Part shown: positions 24,956 to 33,803 of the stretch, piece after piece | Layout of the letters: every line of letters begins with the position of its first letter | Numbering within the stretch: position 1 is the first letter of the stretch | Source of the DNA: Mycolicibacterium flavescens | GTDB taxonomy: Bacteria > Actinomycetota > Actinomycetes > Mycobacteriales > Mycobacteriaceae | Length of the DNA stretch: 64,000 nucleotides | Direction of reading: 5' to 3' | NCBI RefSeq assembly: GCF_001722335.1 | Contig: NZ_MIHA01000007.1 | Span: 207,599 to 271,598 of the forward strand | Notes under the pieces: model-generated | Told to the model about the DNA's origin: nothing | Database searches by the model: none | What the model saw: the letters and a program-made list of their open reading frames with translations, nothing else | Translations under genes and position numbers: made by a program

Positions 24956-26155
24956 GTGACCAATAGCATGAATTGGCTTACCCGCAAGCGCTGGCCACTC
25001 GTTGCGGTAGCGGCGGTGTGTGGAGCTCTGGTCGGCTACTTCATCGCCTTCGCCGCAGACCCTACCTACACCTCGAAGGCGACCCTGTATGTCGCGCCGC
25101 CGATCAGTAGCAGCCCTACGGACGCGGTGATGGGCGACCAGTACGCCGACAACCGCACGCAGTTATACCTTCAGCTCATCAAGAGTGACGAACTCGCCGG
25201 ACTCGTGGCTAAGGAGCTGAAAAGCTCTGAACCCGCGGCCGCGCTGGTCAAAAGCATTGACGCCATCCGCGTCCATCAGGCACCTCTCCTCGAGATCGAG
25301 GCACGAGGTTCTTCCCCGGAGGCAGCGCACTCGCTGGCCAAGGCCTACGTTGACCAGCTTCCGGAATTTGCGCGGTCGGTAGAGCAGAACAGCGGCCTGC
25401 GAGAGGGCTCTGCTCTGGTTTCGGTCGCCGGGCCGACCGAAATCACGCAAGGCTCCGGCGGTTTGCAGCCCTGGCTGACGTTGATCTTCTGCACCGTCCT
25501 GTTCGCCGGTGCCGCGTCGGCATATGTCATCAGAAGGAGCTCCCGAAATCCCACCGCACGCAACATCGGAGCTCTCCGCAGAGCAATGCCGACATCCTTC
25601 ATCGCAGAGGTAGGGCACGACCCCGCGGATATCCTGAAGTTCGGAGCCATGCTCTTCGCGGCACCCCATTCAACACGGCAGGTCATCTTCGCCGGCGCCA
25701 GGCGGGCAGATGCTCTTGAGGAATTCACCAGCGAGCTGACGCGGTCCCTGCGGGGCGCCGGGATAGCGTGCACACGTGTGAAATCCGGTGATCCGGTCGG
25801 GTCGAACGGGGGTGACGACGATCCGCACACCATTACGGTGTTCGACGCTCCTGGGCTCCTCGACGACAGCCACCGGATCGCCGCTCTGGCATTGCGTTCA
25901 AGAACTGCGGTGATCGTTGCGCGTCGGACGACCCTGGTCGAAGACGTCGTTCAGCTGCAGAAGCTGCTGAATTTGAACGGAATTGCCGTCAAGGGCGTCA
26001 TCAGCGCCCGTCGCACAAGCGCGAAGGACGCCAGGAGACATGATGAAGTCATCGGTGTTGCCTCTGACGGTGCCCCCGGAGACACTCATCCAACGCCCGA
26101 GTTGTTAGAGGCCGGCACCGGTCCGCGTCGCGAGAGCCCTACCCGCGATGAGTAA
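24956..26155 (+). CDS. Second Wzz-type co-polymerase with degenerate kinase domain
   Basis: 399 aa from GTG 24956 (AGGGG upstream). Membrane helices at about 13-34 and 170-192 flank a periplasmic domain beginning TYTSKATLYVAPP, the typical Wzz/Wzc opening. The C-terminal cytoplasmic half is again related to BY-kinases in pattern (QVIFAGARRADALEEFTSELTRSLRGAGI...TITVFDAPGLLDD) but has no Walker A lysine. It is unlike the first copy in detail, so the pair may form a hetero-oligomer controlling chain length. It overlaps the polymerase gene that follows. Confidence 0.8.
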   Translation: MTNSMNWLTRKRWPLVAVAAVCGALVGYFIAFAADPTYTSKATLYVAPPISSSPTDAVMGDQYADNRTQLYLQLIKSDELAGLVAKELKSSEPAAALVKSIDAIRVHQAPLLEIEARGSSPEAAHSLAKAYVDQLPEFARSVEQNSGLREGSALVSVAGPTEITQGSGGLQPWLTLIFCTVLFAGAASAYVIRRSSRNPTARNIGALRRAMPTSFIAEVGHDPADILKFGAMLFAAPHSTRQVIFAGARRADALEEFTSELTRSLRGAGIACTRVKSGDPVGSNGGDDDPHTITVFDAPGLLDDSHRIAALALRSRTAVIVARRTTLVEDVVQLQKLLNLNGIAVKGVISARRTSAKDARRHDEVIGVASDGAPGDTHPTPELLEAGTGPRRESPTRDE

Positions 26156-27524
26156 CCTCCAACTCCTGGTGCTGGCATTGATTTCGGTTGCCGCAGCGGT
26201 GTACTGGAGTGTCAAGTGGACGAGTGCGGCGTGGGCCCCGACGGTCTTGGCGTTGATCATGCTGCTCATGGCTTTCGGTGGCCCGGTCTGGGATTGGTCC
26301 AAGTGGAGCGGTGGCTCAGGTCTGAGCCCCACCGTGAGGTCGGCCTCGTTCGCCGAGTCGCAAGCGGTGACCGCGTTCCTGTGGGCCACCATCGGGGCGG
26401 CGTTGTCATCGCTGGCGGTCCCGCGAACGCAGGAGATCGTGCGCACCGGCGATACTTGGTCTCCATCGAGGAAAATCTCGATTGCGATTGTCACCACCGC
26501 GACGATCAGCCTGATCGGGTTTCTACTCGGACAGGGCCCGAGCATCGTCAGAAAACCAGTCTATGGCGAGTTCGACGGGAATGCGTTCATCCTGCGCGTG
26601 TTCTGGCCTAGCGGCCTGATAGTCGGTTTGATCTGCCTGGCATTGATCGCTGTCGAGAAAAATCGAAGGCTGCGCTTGCTCATGCTGGCAGTCGCCGCAT
26701 TGTGGTTCCTCGCGACGACCGTGGAGGGCAGTCGGACCGCGGTGGCTTTCCCGATCGTGGGCGCGATGTTGATAATTCACCACGAGATTTCTCGACGACG
26801 ACTGCATCTACCCATGATCGCGGCGGCGTTCACGCTTCTTGCTACCGCTGTTGTTGTGTTCAGTATCAGCTTGCTATCTCGCTCGATACCGCACGGCATT
26901 CTCAATCTTCCGAATGTCGTGGGAGTGACACTTGCAGACGCACGCGCGTCGACCGATTCGTACTTGTACCCGCTCAAGCAGCTAGCATCCTCGGTCTTCG
27001 TCTCGTTTCCCATCGCCGAGCAGTCCGCAACCTATGAGGTGGGATTGGACGTGCTGGTGGCGAATGCCAATGCCCTGCCCGGAACCGCGCAACCGGCCGA
27101 ACTCGAACGCTATTGGCCCTATGAATGGGTGCCGCTCTCTTTCGCCGGAACCTGGTTCGATGCAGCCGGCTGGATCGGCCAATTCCTCCTGTTCGGCGCC
27201 ATTGGCTGGATGTCCGGCAAGACCGCACACAACCTTCAGCGAAGCCAGTTTCAAACACTTTGGTTCGTGCCAATTTATACCGCCGCCATGATCGGTGCAC
27301 TGTCGGCCCAGTACTCGTCTCGTATGGTCTGGAGACTCGTTTCCATCGCGGCTTTTCTCTTCTTCGTGTCTTTTCTGCTCCGGCGTACGCGGCAGTGGGA
27401 GGGACTACACAACGGCGATCAAGGGAAAGGGCCGCCGGAAGTGCCCGACGACGGAGCCAGAAGCGGTCATTCGGGGAGGCTGACTAGCTCTCGGCGCCAA
27501 TTGGCGGGAGTTGACCGAACATGA
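26148..27524 (+). CDS. Wzy-like polysaccharide polymerase
   Basis: 458 aa with about 12 hydrophobic segments and a sizeable extracytoplasmic loop late in the protein (about 270-330, between PHGILNLPNVV and FAGTWFDAAGWIGQ), as in O-antigen/EPS polymerases. The residues SRTAV before a membrane helix resemble the conserved SR(T/G) region of oligosaccharide repeat unit polymerases. Polymerase families have little sequence conservation, so the call rests on topology plus the co-polymerase genes on one side and SGNH, flippase and transferase genes around it. Overlaps both neighbours (8 bp and ATGA). Confidence 0.75.
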   Translation: MSNLQLLVLALISVAAAVYWSVKWTSAAWAPTVLALIMLLMAFGGPVWDWSKWSGGSGLSPTVRSASFAESQAVTAFLWATIGAALSSLAVPRTQEIVRTGDTWSPSRKISIAIVTTATISLIGFLLGQGPSIVRKPVYGEFDGNAFILRVFWPSGLIVGLICLALIAVEKNRRLRLLMLAVAALWFLATTVEGSRTAVAFPIVGAMLIIHHEISRRRLHLPMIAAAFTLLATAVVVFSISLLSRSIPHGILNLPNVVGVTLADARASTDSYLYPLKQLASSVFVSFPIAEQSATYEVGLDVLVANANALPGTAQPAELERYWPYEWVPLSFAGTWFDAAGWIGQFLLFGAIGWMSGKTAHNLQRSQFQTLWFVPIYTAAMIGALSAQYSSRMVWRLVSIAAFLFFVSFLLRRTRQWEGLHNGDQGKGPPEVPDDGARSGHSGRLTSSRRQLAGVDRT

Positions 27525-28336
27525 GTCACAAAGCCAAAGCACCAACAGACAGGCATTGGAACAAGACCGGGATAGGCGCTCTGATTCTCGCCGTCGTCGT
27601 AATCGTGGGCGCTGCCGGCATCGCAGCTACGCGCGCAGATCAACCGCTCCCGACCGTAACCAAGGCGCCGATCACAGCCCAGAACCCGAGAGAGATGCTG
27701 GTAATCGGAGACTCCTACACAGAAGGGACCCCTCTGGGCGGCGAGGGAGACAAGAACTGGACCCAATTGGCGCTGCGCCAACTTCGCAGAGAAGGTGTCG
27801 ACATCACGGCAACTGTGTCGGCTGCCGGGGGGTCGGGCTATGTGACACGCGGCCTGTCCGGAACGGTTTTCGGGCAGGCGTTGCAGAGCGCGATATCGGC
27901 AGACGGGGGAAGCGAAGCTCCAGAAGATATCGTGCTGATCTTCGGAGGGACGAACGACCAGATCGCGCCGCGAGACACCGAGGCCGTCGCTGTCCGCGAT
28001 GTGCTGAAGTCCGCACGGGCGCGAGCACCCCGGGCGAAACTGATCGTCGTGGGCCCCGTATGGCCCGATTCTGAGCCCTCACCGGCGGTCCTCCAGATTC
28101 GTGACATCGTGCGGGCCGAAGCCGCAAGAGCGGGAGCCACATTCGTAGATCCGATAGCCGACAGGTGGTTCTCGGCTGAGCCACAACTGATCGGCGACGA
28201 CGGCGTACATCCCACCGACATGGGCCATGTGTATATGTCGGAAAGGCTGTTGCCGGTCATTCGTTCCGAGCTGACGCGGGCGCAACAGGAACGGGAAGCG
28301 GCGGCCGAGCAGCCCGTGCGCGCCGGCGGCCGATGA
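27521..28336 (+). CDS. Membrane-anchored SGNH hydrolase (probable O-acyl esterase/transferase)
   Basis: 271 aa. A single N-terminal membrane helix (about 18-38) anchors an extracytoplasmic SGNH domain. All blocks are intact: GDSYTEG (catalytic Ser), GSGY (block II), GGTND (block III) and DGVHPTD (block V Asp/His). It is a paralogue of the protein at 24109 in the same operon. It probably removes or moves acetyl groups on the exported polysaccharide, matching the acetyltransferase genes at 31114 and 34612. ATGA overlap with the polymerase gene. Confidence 0.85.
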   Translation: MSHKAKAPTDRHWNKTGIGALILAVVVIVGAAGIAATRADQPLPTVTKAPITAQNPREMLVIGDSYTEGTPLGGEGDKNWTQLALRQLRREGVDITATVSAAGGSGYVTRGLSGTVFGQALQSAISADGGSEAPEDIVLIFGGTNDQIAPRDTEAVAVRDVLKSARARAPRAKLIVVGPVWPDSEPSPAVLQIRDIVRAEAARAGATFVDPIADRWFSAEPQLIGDDGVHPTDMGHVYMSERLLPVIRSELTRAQQEREAAAEQPVRAGGR

Positions 28337-28399
28337 AGGTGGATACGTCTATGGTGTGCACCGACGTAGGTTCACCGGCCATCCAGGAGTGGTGCAGCG

Positions 28400-29632
28400 G
28401 TGACACGTAACTCGGACATATCTCGCCGCCATCTGATGGTCTCGGGATTGACAGTCGCCGCCGTCGTCGGCGGCTCGAGTTGCACCACCAATTCCCCGCC
28501 GCCGCCGACAGTGCAGGACTACTTCCAGTGCGATCCGCCGCGCGACTACCCCACCATCGACTATGCGGTCGTGACGGACGCCGCTTTCGACGGAGGCGCC
28601 GACCCTTCTGGCCGACGTGACTGTTCGAATGCCGTGCGCGCCGCGGTGGCGACCGGAAAACCGGTCTACATTCCGCCGGGCAGTTATACCTACCACGGCC
28701 CCGGCATCGACCACCCAGCGCCCTTCATCGTCGGCGCCGGCCAAGGCCGAACCACTGTCACGCTCGGGCCGGAGACCACGTTCATCGATTCAGACCAGGT
28801 GTGGTTGAGCCTGACGCTTCGCGGAATCAGATTCAACGGCGGAGTTGGCCACGTCAAGAATCGCTTCCACGGCATCAACGTGACCGACTTCCATACGGTG
28901 AGCGATTGCGCGTTCATCAACTACAGCGGTGCCAGCATCTCGACAAACAGCGTGGATCACCCCTACTGGAAGATAGAGGGAAACATCTTCAGGGGATCGA
29001 ACTACCTGACGTCTATGGGCATCGCCCTGTCAGGTCTGACTGACGGCACCACGATCGCGAACAACGCATTCCTCGCCAACCGCGTACACATCAAGGTCGG
29101 CCGCGGGGGTAACAACACCTACATTCACAACTGCGATTTTCTCCGGTTCGGAGGGCAGCAGGGCGTTCCGCGAATCGATGTGTGGTTCACCCTGTCTGTG
29201 GACGAAATAAACTGCGGCGCTGGAATGGTCATCACGCGATGCAAGTTCGGGAATGAATTCCTCGACGAGCGGGACCTCCGAATCGTGTATGCAGACGAGA
29301 CGGACGGGCGCATGAACGACGAGAGGTGGCCGCTGCTCGACAAGCCGTCCACGAACTGGATAGGCGGGCACACGGTCACGGCGGTATTCGCCAACGGCAT
29401 CGGTGATCGCGCGCCGATCCCCTTGGTCCGGTCCACCACATCGAACGTCGTCGGGTCCACATACGGGCCGGTCACCATGGCCGGTAACTCGGGGGCGCCG
29501 ATCCTGTCGACGATCATGCCACTGCGGAACGGAGGACACAGCAACTACGTCGGGCCGCTGCTACGCGCCACGGGATATACCGGTCCGCTACCGCGACTTC
29601 TGGTGAGCGACCACCCGCCGGCGGGACGGTGA
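28400..29632 (+). CDS. Tat-exported right-handed beta-helix lipoprotein (lyase-like)
   Basis: 410 aa from GTG 28400. The N-terminus has a twin-arginine signal (SRRHLMVSG) and ends in GGSSC, a plausible lipobox, so the protein is probably a surface lipoprotein. The body has pectate-lyase-3-like opening features (DGGADPSGRRDCSNAVRAAVATGKPVYIPPGSYTY) and repeated beta-helix turns with NNAF, NCDF, RCKF blocks. Such proteins in polysaccharide operons cut the cognate polymer or bind it. It is the sixth gene of the operon; catalytic residues cannot be assigned by eye. Confidence 0.8.
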   Translation: MTRNSDISRRHLMVSGLTVAAVVGGSSCTTNSPPPPTVQDYFQCDPPRDYPTIDYAVVTDAAFDGGADPSGRRDCSNAVRAAVATGKPVYIPPGSYTYHGPGIDHPAPFIVGAGQGRTTVTLGPETTFIDSDQVWLSLTLRGIRFNGGVGHVKNRFHGINVTDFHTVSDCAFINYSGASISTNSVDHPYWKIEGNIFRGSNYLTSMGIALSGLTDGTTIANNAFLANRVHIKVGRGGNNTYIHNCDFLRFGGQQGVPRIDVWFTLSVDEINCGAGMVITRCKFGNEFLDERDLRIVYADETDGRMNDERWPLLDKPSTNWIGGHTVTAVFANGIGDRAPIPLVRSTTSNVVGSTYGPVTMAGNSGAPILSTIMPLRNGGHSNYVGPLLRATGYTGPLPRLLVSDHPPAGR

Positions 29633-29735
29633 AGAGTCCCGACCGCGCTCTGCGGCCGATGAGTCAAGGTGACAATGCCTGATGTGGTTGATCACGCGCG
29701 GCGGCGTTTCGACTCACCGGGTCGGAGTCCGAGGC

Positions 29736-30950
29736 ATGAGCGTGATGAGCGTTGTCGCGCAGAAGCTCTCGACACAACCGCTCTTTGTTGCACAAGTATG
29801 CGCCAGCGGTGCCGGTGCCCTCGCGATGGTGATGGCGGCGTCAGCGATGCCGCCGGACAGTTTCACCACCTTCGCACTGTTGATACTGATCACCTTCATC
29901 TCCACCGGAGCCATCCGGTCGTTCCTGTTTCTGCCGGCATTGCTCGAGACACGCAACAATCCAGGTGCGCACGTTCACATCCGAGCGGCGTCGGTCGGCG
30001 CTGGAGCCGCCGCGGTCAGTTTCGTAGTGCCCGCCGCCGTGCTCGGCGTCGCCAAACCGGGATGGCTGGCACTGCTCGCTCTCGCGAGCACATTGCCCGT
30101 GATGTCCGAGTGGCTGCGGATGCGCGGGATGGCGCTGGACGAACGATGGGCAGTAGCCCGCAGCGACGTGTTGCGTTTGGCGGCAACCATTTTGGGTGTC
30201 CCAGTGCTGTGGTGGACTCAGGCGCCCGAATCGTTCTTCCTCTTCGTCAACATCACATATCTGACGAACGTGCTCTACTTGATGGTCCGGTTGCCCGCCG
30301 TCTCCGCGCACCTGTCGCCGGTGCGGTTCTGGCGGCCGGCCGCTTCGATACTTACTGATTTCCTGATCGGGCAGCTTGTCTCGTCGATACCGATGATCGT
30401 CCTGGGCGGCGTCGGGAGTTCGCAGTACATCGGCGGCGTGCGCATTGCACAGACGCTGCTGGGTCCCCTGAATCTGATCATGGCGGCAACCTGGACCAAC
30501 CTGATGGCGGACGGCGCGACCCGCGAGTCCCATTCTCAGGCAGCGAGTTTGATCCGGCACGGACGCAGAAGTGCGATACGTCTGACCGTCCTCTCGCTGG
30601 CGGTGGTGCCTCTCGTCGTTGTCATTCTGGTTTTCACGGGGTTCAGTTTCCGCGGTGCGGACAATCATTCGCTGATCGTGGGTACCGTTCTGGTCGGCGC
30701 ATTGGCGCTGACGTCCGGATTCGCCGGCGTGGACAGCATGGTGCTGAGATTGCTCGGCCACCACACCACCGCTACGGTGGGCCGCGCGTTCCTTGTGGCC
30801 GCAACTGGGGCGGGATATGCGCTCGGGTACGTCGCCGGCGGCGTGGACGGAAGCTTGATCCTCGGATTCGTCTGTGCAGCAGTTGCCAATCCACTTGCGT
30901 TCGTAGTGCCTGCGGTCATCATCTACCGGCGCCATTACTCGCAGGAGTAG
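29736..30950 (+). CDS. Wzx-like polysaccharide flippase
   Basis: 404 aa with about 12 membrane helices in the MATE/Wzx pattern (FTTFALLILITFISTGAIRSF, SILTDFLIGQLVSSIPMIVLGG, YIGGVRIAQTLLGPLN). ATG 29736 has GGAG 9 nt upstream and is preferred to ATG 29682. It would flip the lipid-linked repeat unit across the membrane. A second flippase-like protein, fused to a Wzz-like domain, is encoded at 31854, so the locus may export two units or one protein is accessory. Last convincing member of the first plus-strand operon. Confidence 0.8.
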   Translation: MSVMSVVAQKLSTQPLFVAQVCASGAGALAMVMAASAMPPDSFTTFALLILITFISTGAIRSFLFLPALLETRNNPGAHVHIRAASVGAGAAAVSFVVPAAVLGVAKPGWLALLALASTLPVMSEWLRMRGMALDERWAVARSDVLRLAATILGVPVLWWTQAPESFFLFVNITYLTNVLYLMVRLPAVSAHLSPVRFWRPAASILTDFLIGQLVSSIPMIVLGGVGSSQYIGGVRIAQTLLGPLNLIMAATWTNLMADGATRESHSQAASLIRHGRRSAIRLTVLSLAVVPLVVVILVFTGFSFRGADNHSLIVGTVLVGALALTSGFAGVDSMVLRLLGHHTTATVGRAFLVAATGAGYALGYVAGGVDGSLILGFVCAAVANPLAFVVPAVIIYRRHYSQE

Positions 30951-31113
30951 GAGTGGCCCGCGCGTGAGACGGTGTGCGGGGAGGCCCCCGTGGGCGGTCG
31001 CGGGAGAATTCGGCAGAGCGCCATATCGGGGGCCCATTTGCTGCTATTGTTCGGTTCACTGGTCCGTCGGAAGAACCAGTTTTCTGAGTGACGCAACCAC
31101 CGGGGGGTTGAGC

Positions 31114-31836
31114 GTGTCCTCTACTACATCAACAAGGCCGAGCGCCTTTCTGTCCTTGGTGGTCTGGTTGCTGCCGAGCAACGGGTTCAAGATGTGGGCC
31201 CTGCGGCGCCTGGGAAACAACATAGGTCGCGACGTCAGTATCGGGCCGACCCTGGTGCTCAGCTGCGGCCGATTCTCGATCGACGACGGGGCGGTGATCT
31301 CACCGTTCAACGTCTTTCGGCACCTGGCGAAGGTGAAGATCGGCAAGAAGTGCTTCCTGGGATCGTGGAACCAGATCACCGCCGCCCGCGAATACCAGCA
31401 ATACAGCGACTTGGTGGGCCTGTTGTTGTTGGAGGAGCAGGCGGCCATGACCAACCGCCATTACCTGGACTGCTCCGGCCAGATCATTTTGAAGGCTTAC
31501 GCCGGAATCGGCGGCATCAGAAGCATCTTTCAGAGTCACGAGATAGACCTGGCCAACAACCGGACCACCGTCGGGCGAATCGTGCTCGGCGAAGGCGCCA
31601 TGACGGGTACCGCCGTCATCATGCTGAAAGATTCACACCTTCCCGACCGGTCGGTGCTGGCCGCCGGCTCGATCGTGGTCAAGGCCAAGGGCGGCACCGA
31701 GTTACCGTCCGCCAACCTCTACGGTGGAGTCCCGGCGAAACCGATCAGGCCGGTCAGCGAATTCGCCTGGTGGCACCGTGACTCCTACCTGACACCGGTG
31801 ACGGCCTTCGACGACGCGATGTTTCGGCTCAACTGA
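31114..31836 (+). CDS. Hexapeptide-repeat (left-handed beta-helix) acetyltransferase
   Basis: 240 aa from GTG 31114 (GGGGGG upstream). A membrane-associated N-terminus (SAFLSLVVWLLPSNGFKMWALRRLG) leads into hexapeptide turns (IGRDVSIGPTLVLSCGRFSI, VKIGKKCFLGS, GAMTGTAVIMLKDSHLPDRSVLAAGSIV) and a typical end GVPAKPI. Proteins of this kind O-acetylate sugars in EPS pathways. The usual catalytic His is not obvious; SHEIDL at about 183 is a candidate. It stands 163 bp after the flippase gene and faces the minus-strand block. Confidence 0.82.
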   Translation: MSSTTSTRPSAFLSLVVWLLPSNGFKMWALRRLGNNIGRDVSIGPTLVLSCGRFSIDDGAVISPFNVFRHLAKVKIGKKCFLGSWNQITAAREYQQYSDLVGLLLLEEQAAMTNRHYLDCSGQIILKAYAGIGGIRSIFQSHEIDLANNRTTVGRIVLGEGAMTGTAVIMLKDSHLPDRSVLAAGSIVVKAKGGTELPSANLYGGVPAKPIRPVSEFAWWHRDSYLTPVTAFDDAMFRLN

Positions 31837-31853
31837 CCGGGTCCTGCGGCCCG

Positions 31854-33803
31854 TCAGCGGATCCTGATGTCCGCCGCCCCCGAACGTCTCACGCCACTGA
31901 CACCCCTCCGCCGCAAGCGATCCCGACGGTCGGTGATCCGCGCCAGAATCACTCCGACCGCCAACGCGGCGGCCAAACCGATTGCCGCCGGCTCCCATAT
32001 CGAAGGCCCGTCATTCGCGGCGTCGTCGGCACGCGCAGCTCTCACCACCGTGACCAACGGCGCTGGATTCGGGCCCGTCCCGGCAGCGGCGGCGCCGGCG
32101 GCGAAGTCGTCGAAGACCGCGCCATACGCATTCGCTATGTTCGCCGCACGATGGGCGTCGTCCTCGACGGACACGGTGACCAGGAGGGCATGGCCGTCGG
32201 CATTGGCCGTCACCCGCTCGACGAGTTCTGGTGGGCTCTCGGCCAATCCCAGCCAGTCGATGACGTTCTGCGCCAGATCCTCCCGCGCGAACAGGTCCAG
32301 GTACGCACGGGCGCGCTGGTCGCGATCCGCACCCATGGACGTCGGAGTACCGGGTACGTCGACGGTCCAGATCGCGGTGGCCGAGTACCCGCGCGGTTGA
32401 GCAGCGGTGAACAACCCGGCCACGACGAGCGCCGCGGCCAGGCTGGCCAGCACGACGGGCCAGCGCGCACCGAGCTGGCTTTCAGATCCCGTAGCTGTCG
32501 ACTCTGCGTGGCCGCCACCCATGGGCTCCACTCTCGGTTCCTGGCCGTTGACCGGTACGGCGATCGCAGCGATGTCCACCGACGCCGCGCGGGTGCGTGA
32601 CCGCGATGGCGCCAGGAGCGCGAAGGCGACTCCCGCCACCAGCACCCCCCCGATTGCGAGTCCGCAGGCAACCCCGACCGCGTTGTGGAAGATCACCGCG
32701 GTCGTTATCGCGCCGGAGATCGCCGCGACCGTCATAGCGATCCGTAGGCTCAGCGCGTCCGCACTCCGATTGAAGGTCCGGAGGTAGATCGCTAGCGCGA
32801 CCGCGAAACACGTCGCGACATACTCCAGCACGGTCACGGGAAGGATCTGCCGCGAGATATCCCAGGTCTCGCCCAGTAGCAGGAACCCGATCCTGCTCGG
32901 CAACATCACTAGGATTGCGCCACTGACGGAGAGGACCAGAGCAGAGACGATAGCGATACGCATCATCACCCGCCAGACCACGACTGGTTGCGCTGATCTG
33001 CGGGTACTCTCCGGTATCACGACGAGCTGAATAGCATTGCCGAACAGACCTATTGGTGCCAGCAATGCTGTGGCGCCACGGAGAGCAGCAGCGATTGTCG
33101 TCGTCGTGAGCGCCGCGATCAGCGCCAGGACGACGAAGACGGTGACCTGTTCGAGCCCCGCGTCAACTCCATATCGGATGCGGTGCCTCAAGCCCGCTTT
33201 CAACCATGCGATCGACCCGGTCAGTCGCGGCGCGATGGACAGTTTCGCCAGGAGGCCGATACATGCGATGACGGCGAACAGCCCCCATCCCGCGAGCAGC
33301 ACCGAGATGGTCGCGAACTCGGGATGCACCCAGGTGAGAATCAGCAAGGCGATGCTGCCCGCACACCACACGCCGTCCCACACTGCGGCGACGTATGGCC
33401 GCCCCTCGGCGATCGCGACATACCTCAACACGTCCTGGGCGAGCACGAACGGCGAAGCGACGCCCAGATATACCGCCGCCGCGCCGAGATCTGCACCGAA
33501 GGCGACGATCGCCACGGCCAGCAAGGGTCCGACGACGAGCGCCGACGCGAGAGCGTAGGACCCCTCACTGCGGATGCGATCCCGGCTTTGATCCGCCTTG
33601 AGCAGCAACGGCGTGCCCAGCGCGCCGCGTAGGCAACCCACCACCGCAACCAGCGCGGTCATGAGGATCGCTATGTGACCGAAATCCTGGGGCGAAGAGA
33701 CCACGGCTACCGCGAAGATGATCACGCCGTTGCCGATGCTGGAGAACACCTGGTCAAGCGCACCGGAGACTGCGCGCGAGCGGGCCAACGACATCGACGG
33801 CAT
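31854..33803 (-). CDS. Fusion of Wzx-like flippase and Wzz-like chain-length domain
   Basis: 649 aa from ATG 33803 (TGATG overlap with the upstream gene). Residues about 1-425 are a 12-helix flippase-like region (SSIGNGVIIFAVAVVSS, GALGTPLLLKADQSRDRI, VLEYVATCFAVALAIYL). After a polar linker a separate module follows (about 480-649): membrane helix (WPVVLASLAAALVVAGLFTA), a periplasmic part starting GYSATAIWTVDVPGTPTSMG, and a last helix (WEPAAIGLAAALAVGVIL), the two-helix layout of Wzz. I know of no common protein combining the two. No frameshift joins them artificially; the frame is continuous. Confidence 0.78.
   Translation of the reverse strand: MPSMSLARSRAVSGALDQVFSSIGNGVIIFAVAVVSSPQDFGHIAILMTALVAVVGCLRGALGTPLLLKADQSRDRIRSEGSYALASALVVGPLLAVAIVAFGADLGAAAVYLGVASPFVLAQDVLRYVAIAEGRPYVAAVWDGVWCAGSIALLILTWVHPEFATISVLLAGWGLFAVIACIGLLAKLSIAPRLTGSIAWLKAGLRHRIRYGVDAGLEQVTVFVVLALIAALTTTTIAAALRGATALLAPIGLFGNAIQLVVIPESTRRSAQPVVVWRVMMRIAIVSALVLSVSGAILVMLPSRIGFLLLGETWDISRQILPVTVLEYVATCFAVALAIYLRTFNRSADALSLRIAMTVAAISGAITTAVIFHNAVGVACGLAIGGVLVAGVAFALLAPSRSRTRAASVDIAAIAVPVNGQEPRVEPMGGGHAESTATGSESQLGARWPVVLASLAAALVVAGLFTAAQPRGYSATAIWTVDVPGTPTSMGADRDQRARAYLDLFAREDLAQNVIDWLGLAESPPELVERVTANADGHALLVTVSVEDDAHRAANIANAYGAVFDDFAAGAAAAGTGPNPAPLVTVVRAARADDAANDGPSIWEPAAIGLAAALAVGVILARITDRRDRLRRRGVSGVRRSGAADIRIR

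Noticed and set aside
29841..31037. 398-aa minus-strand frame opposite the flippase
   Set aside because: His/Arg/Gln-rich with no membrane helices or motifs; a shadow of the membrane protein on the plus strand.
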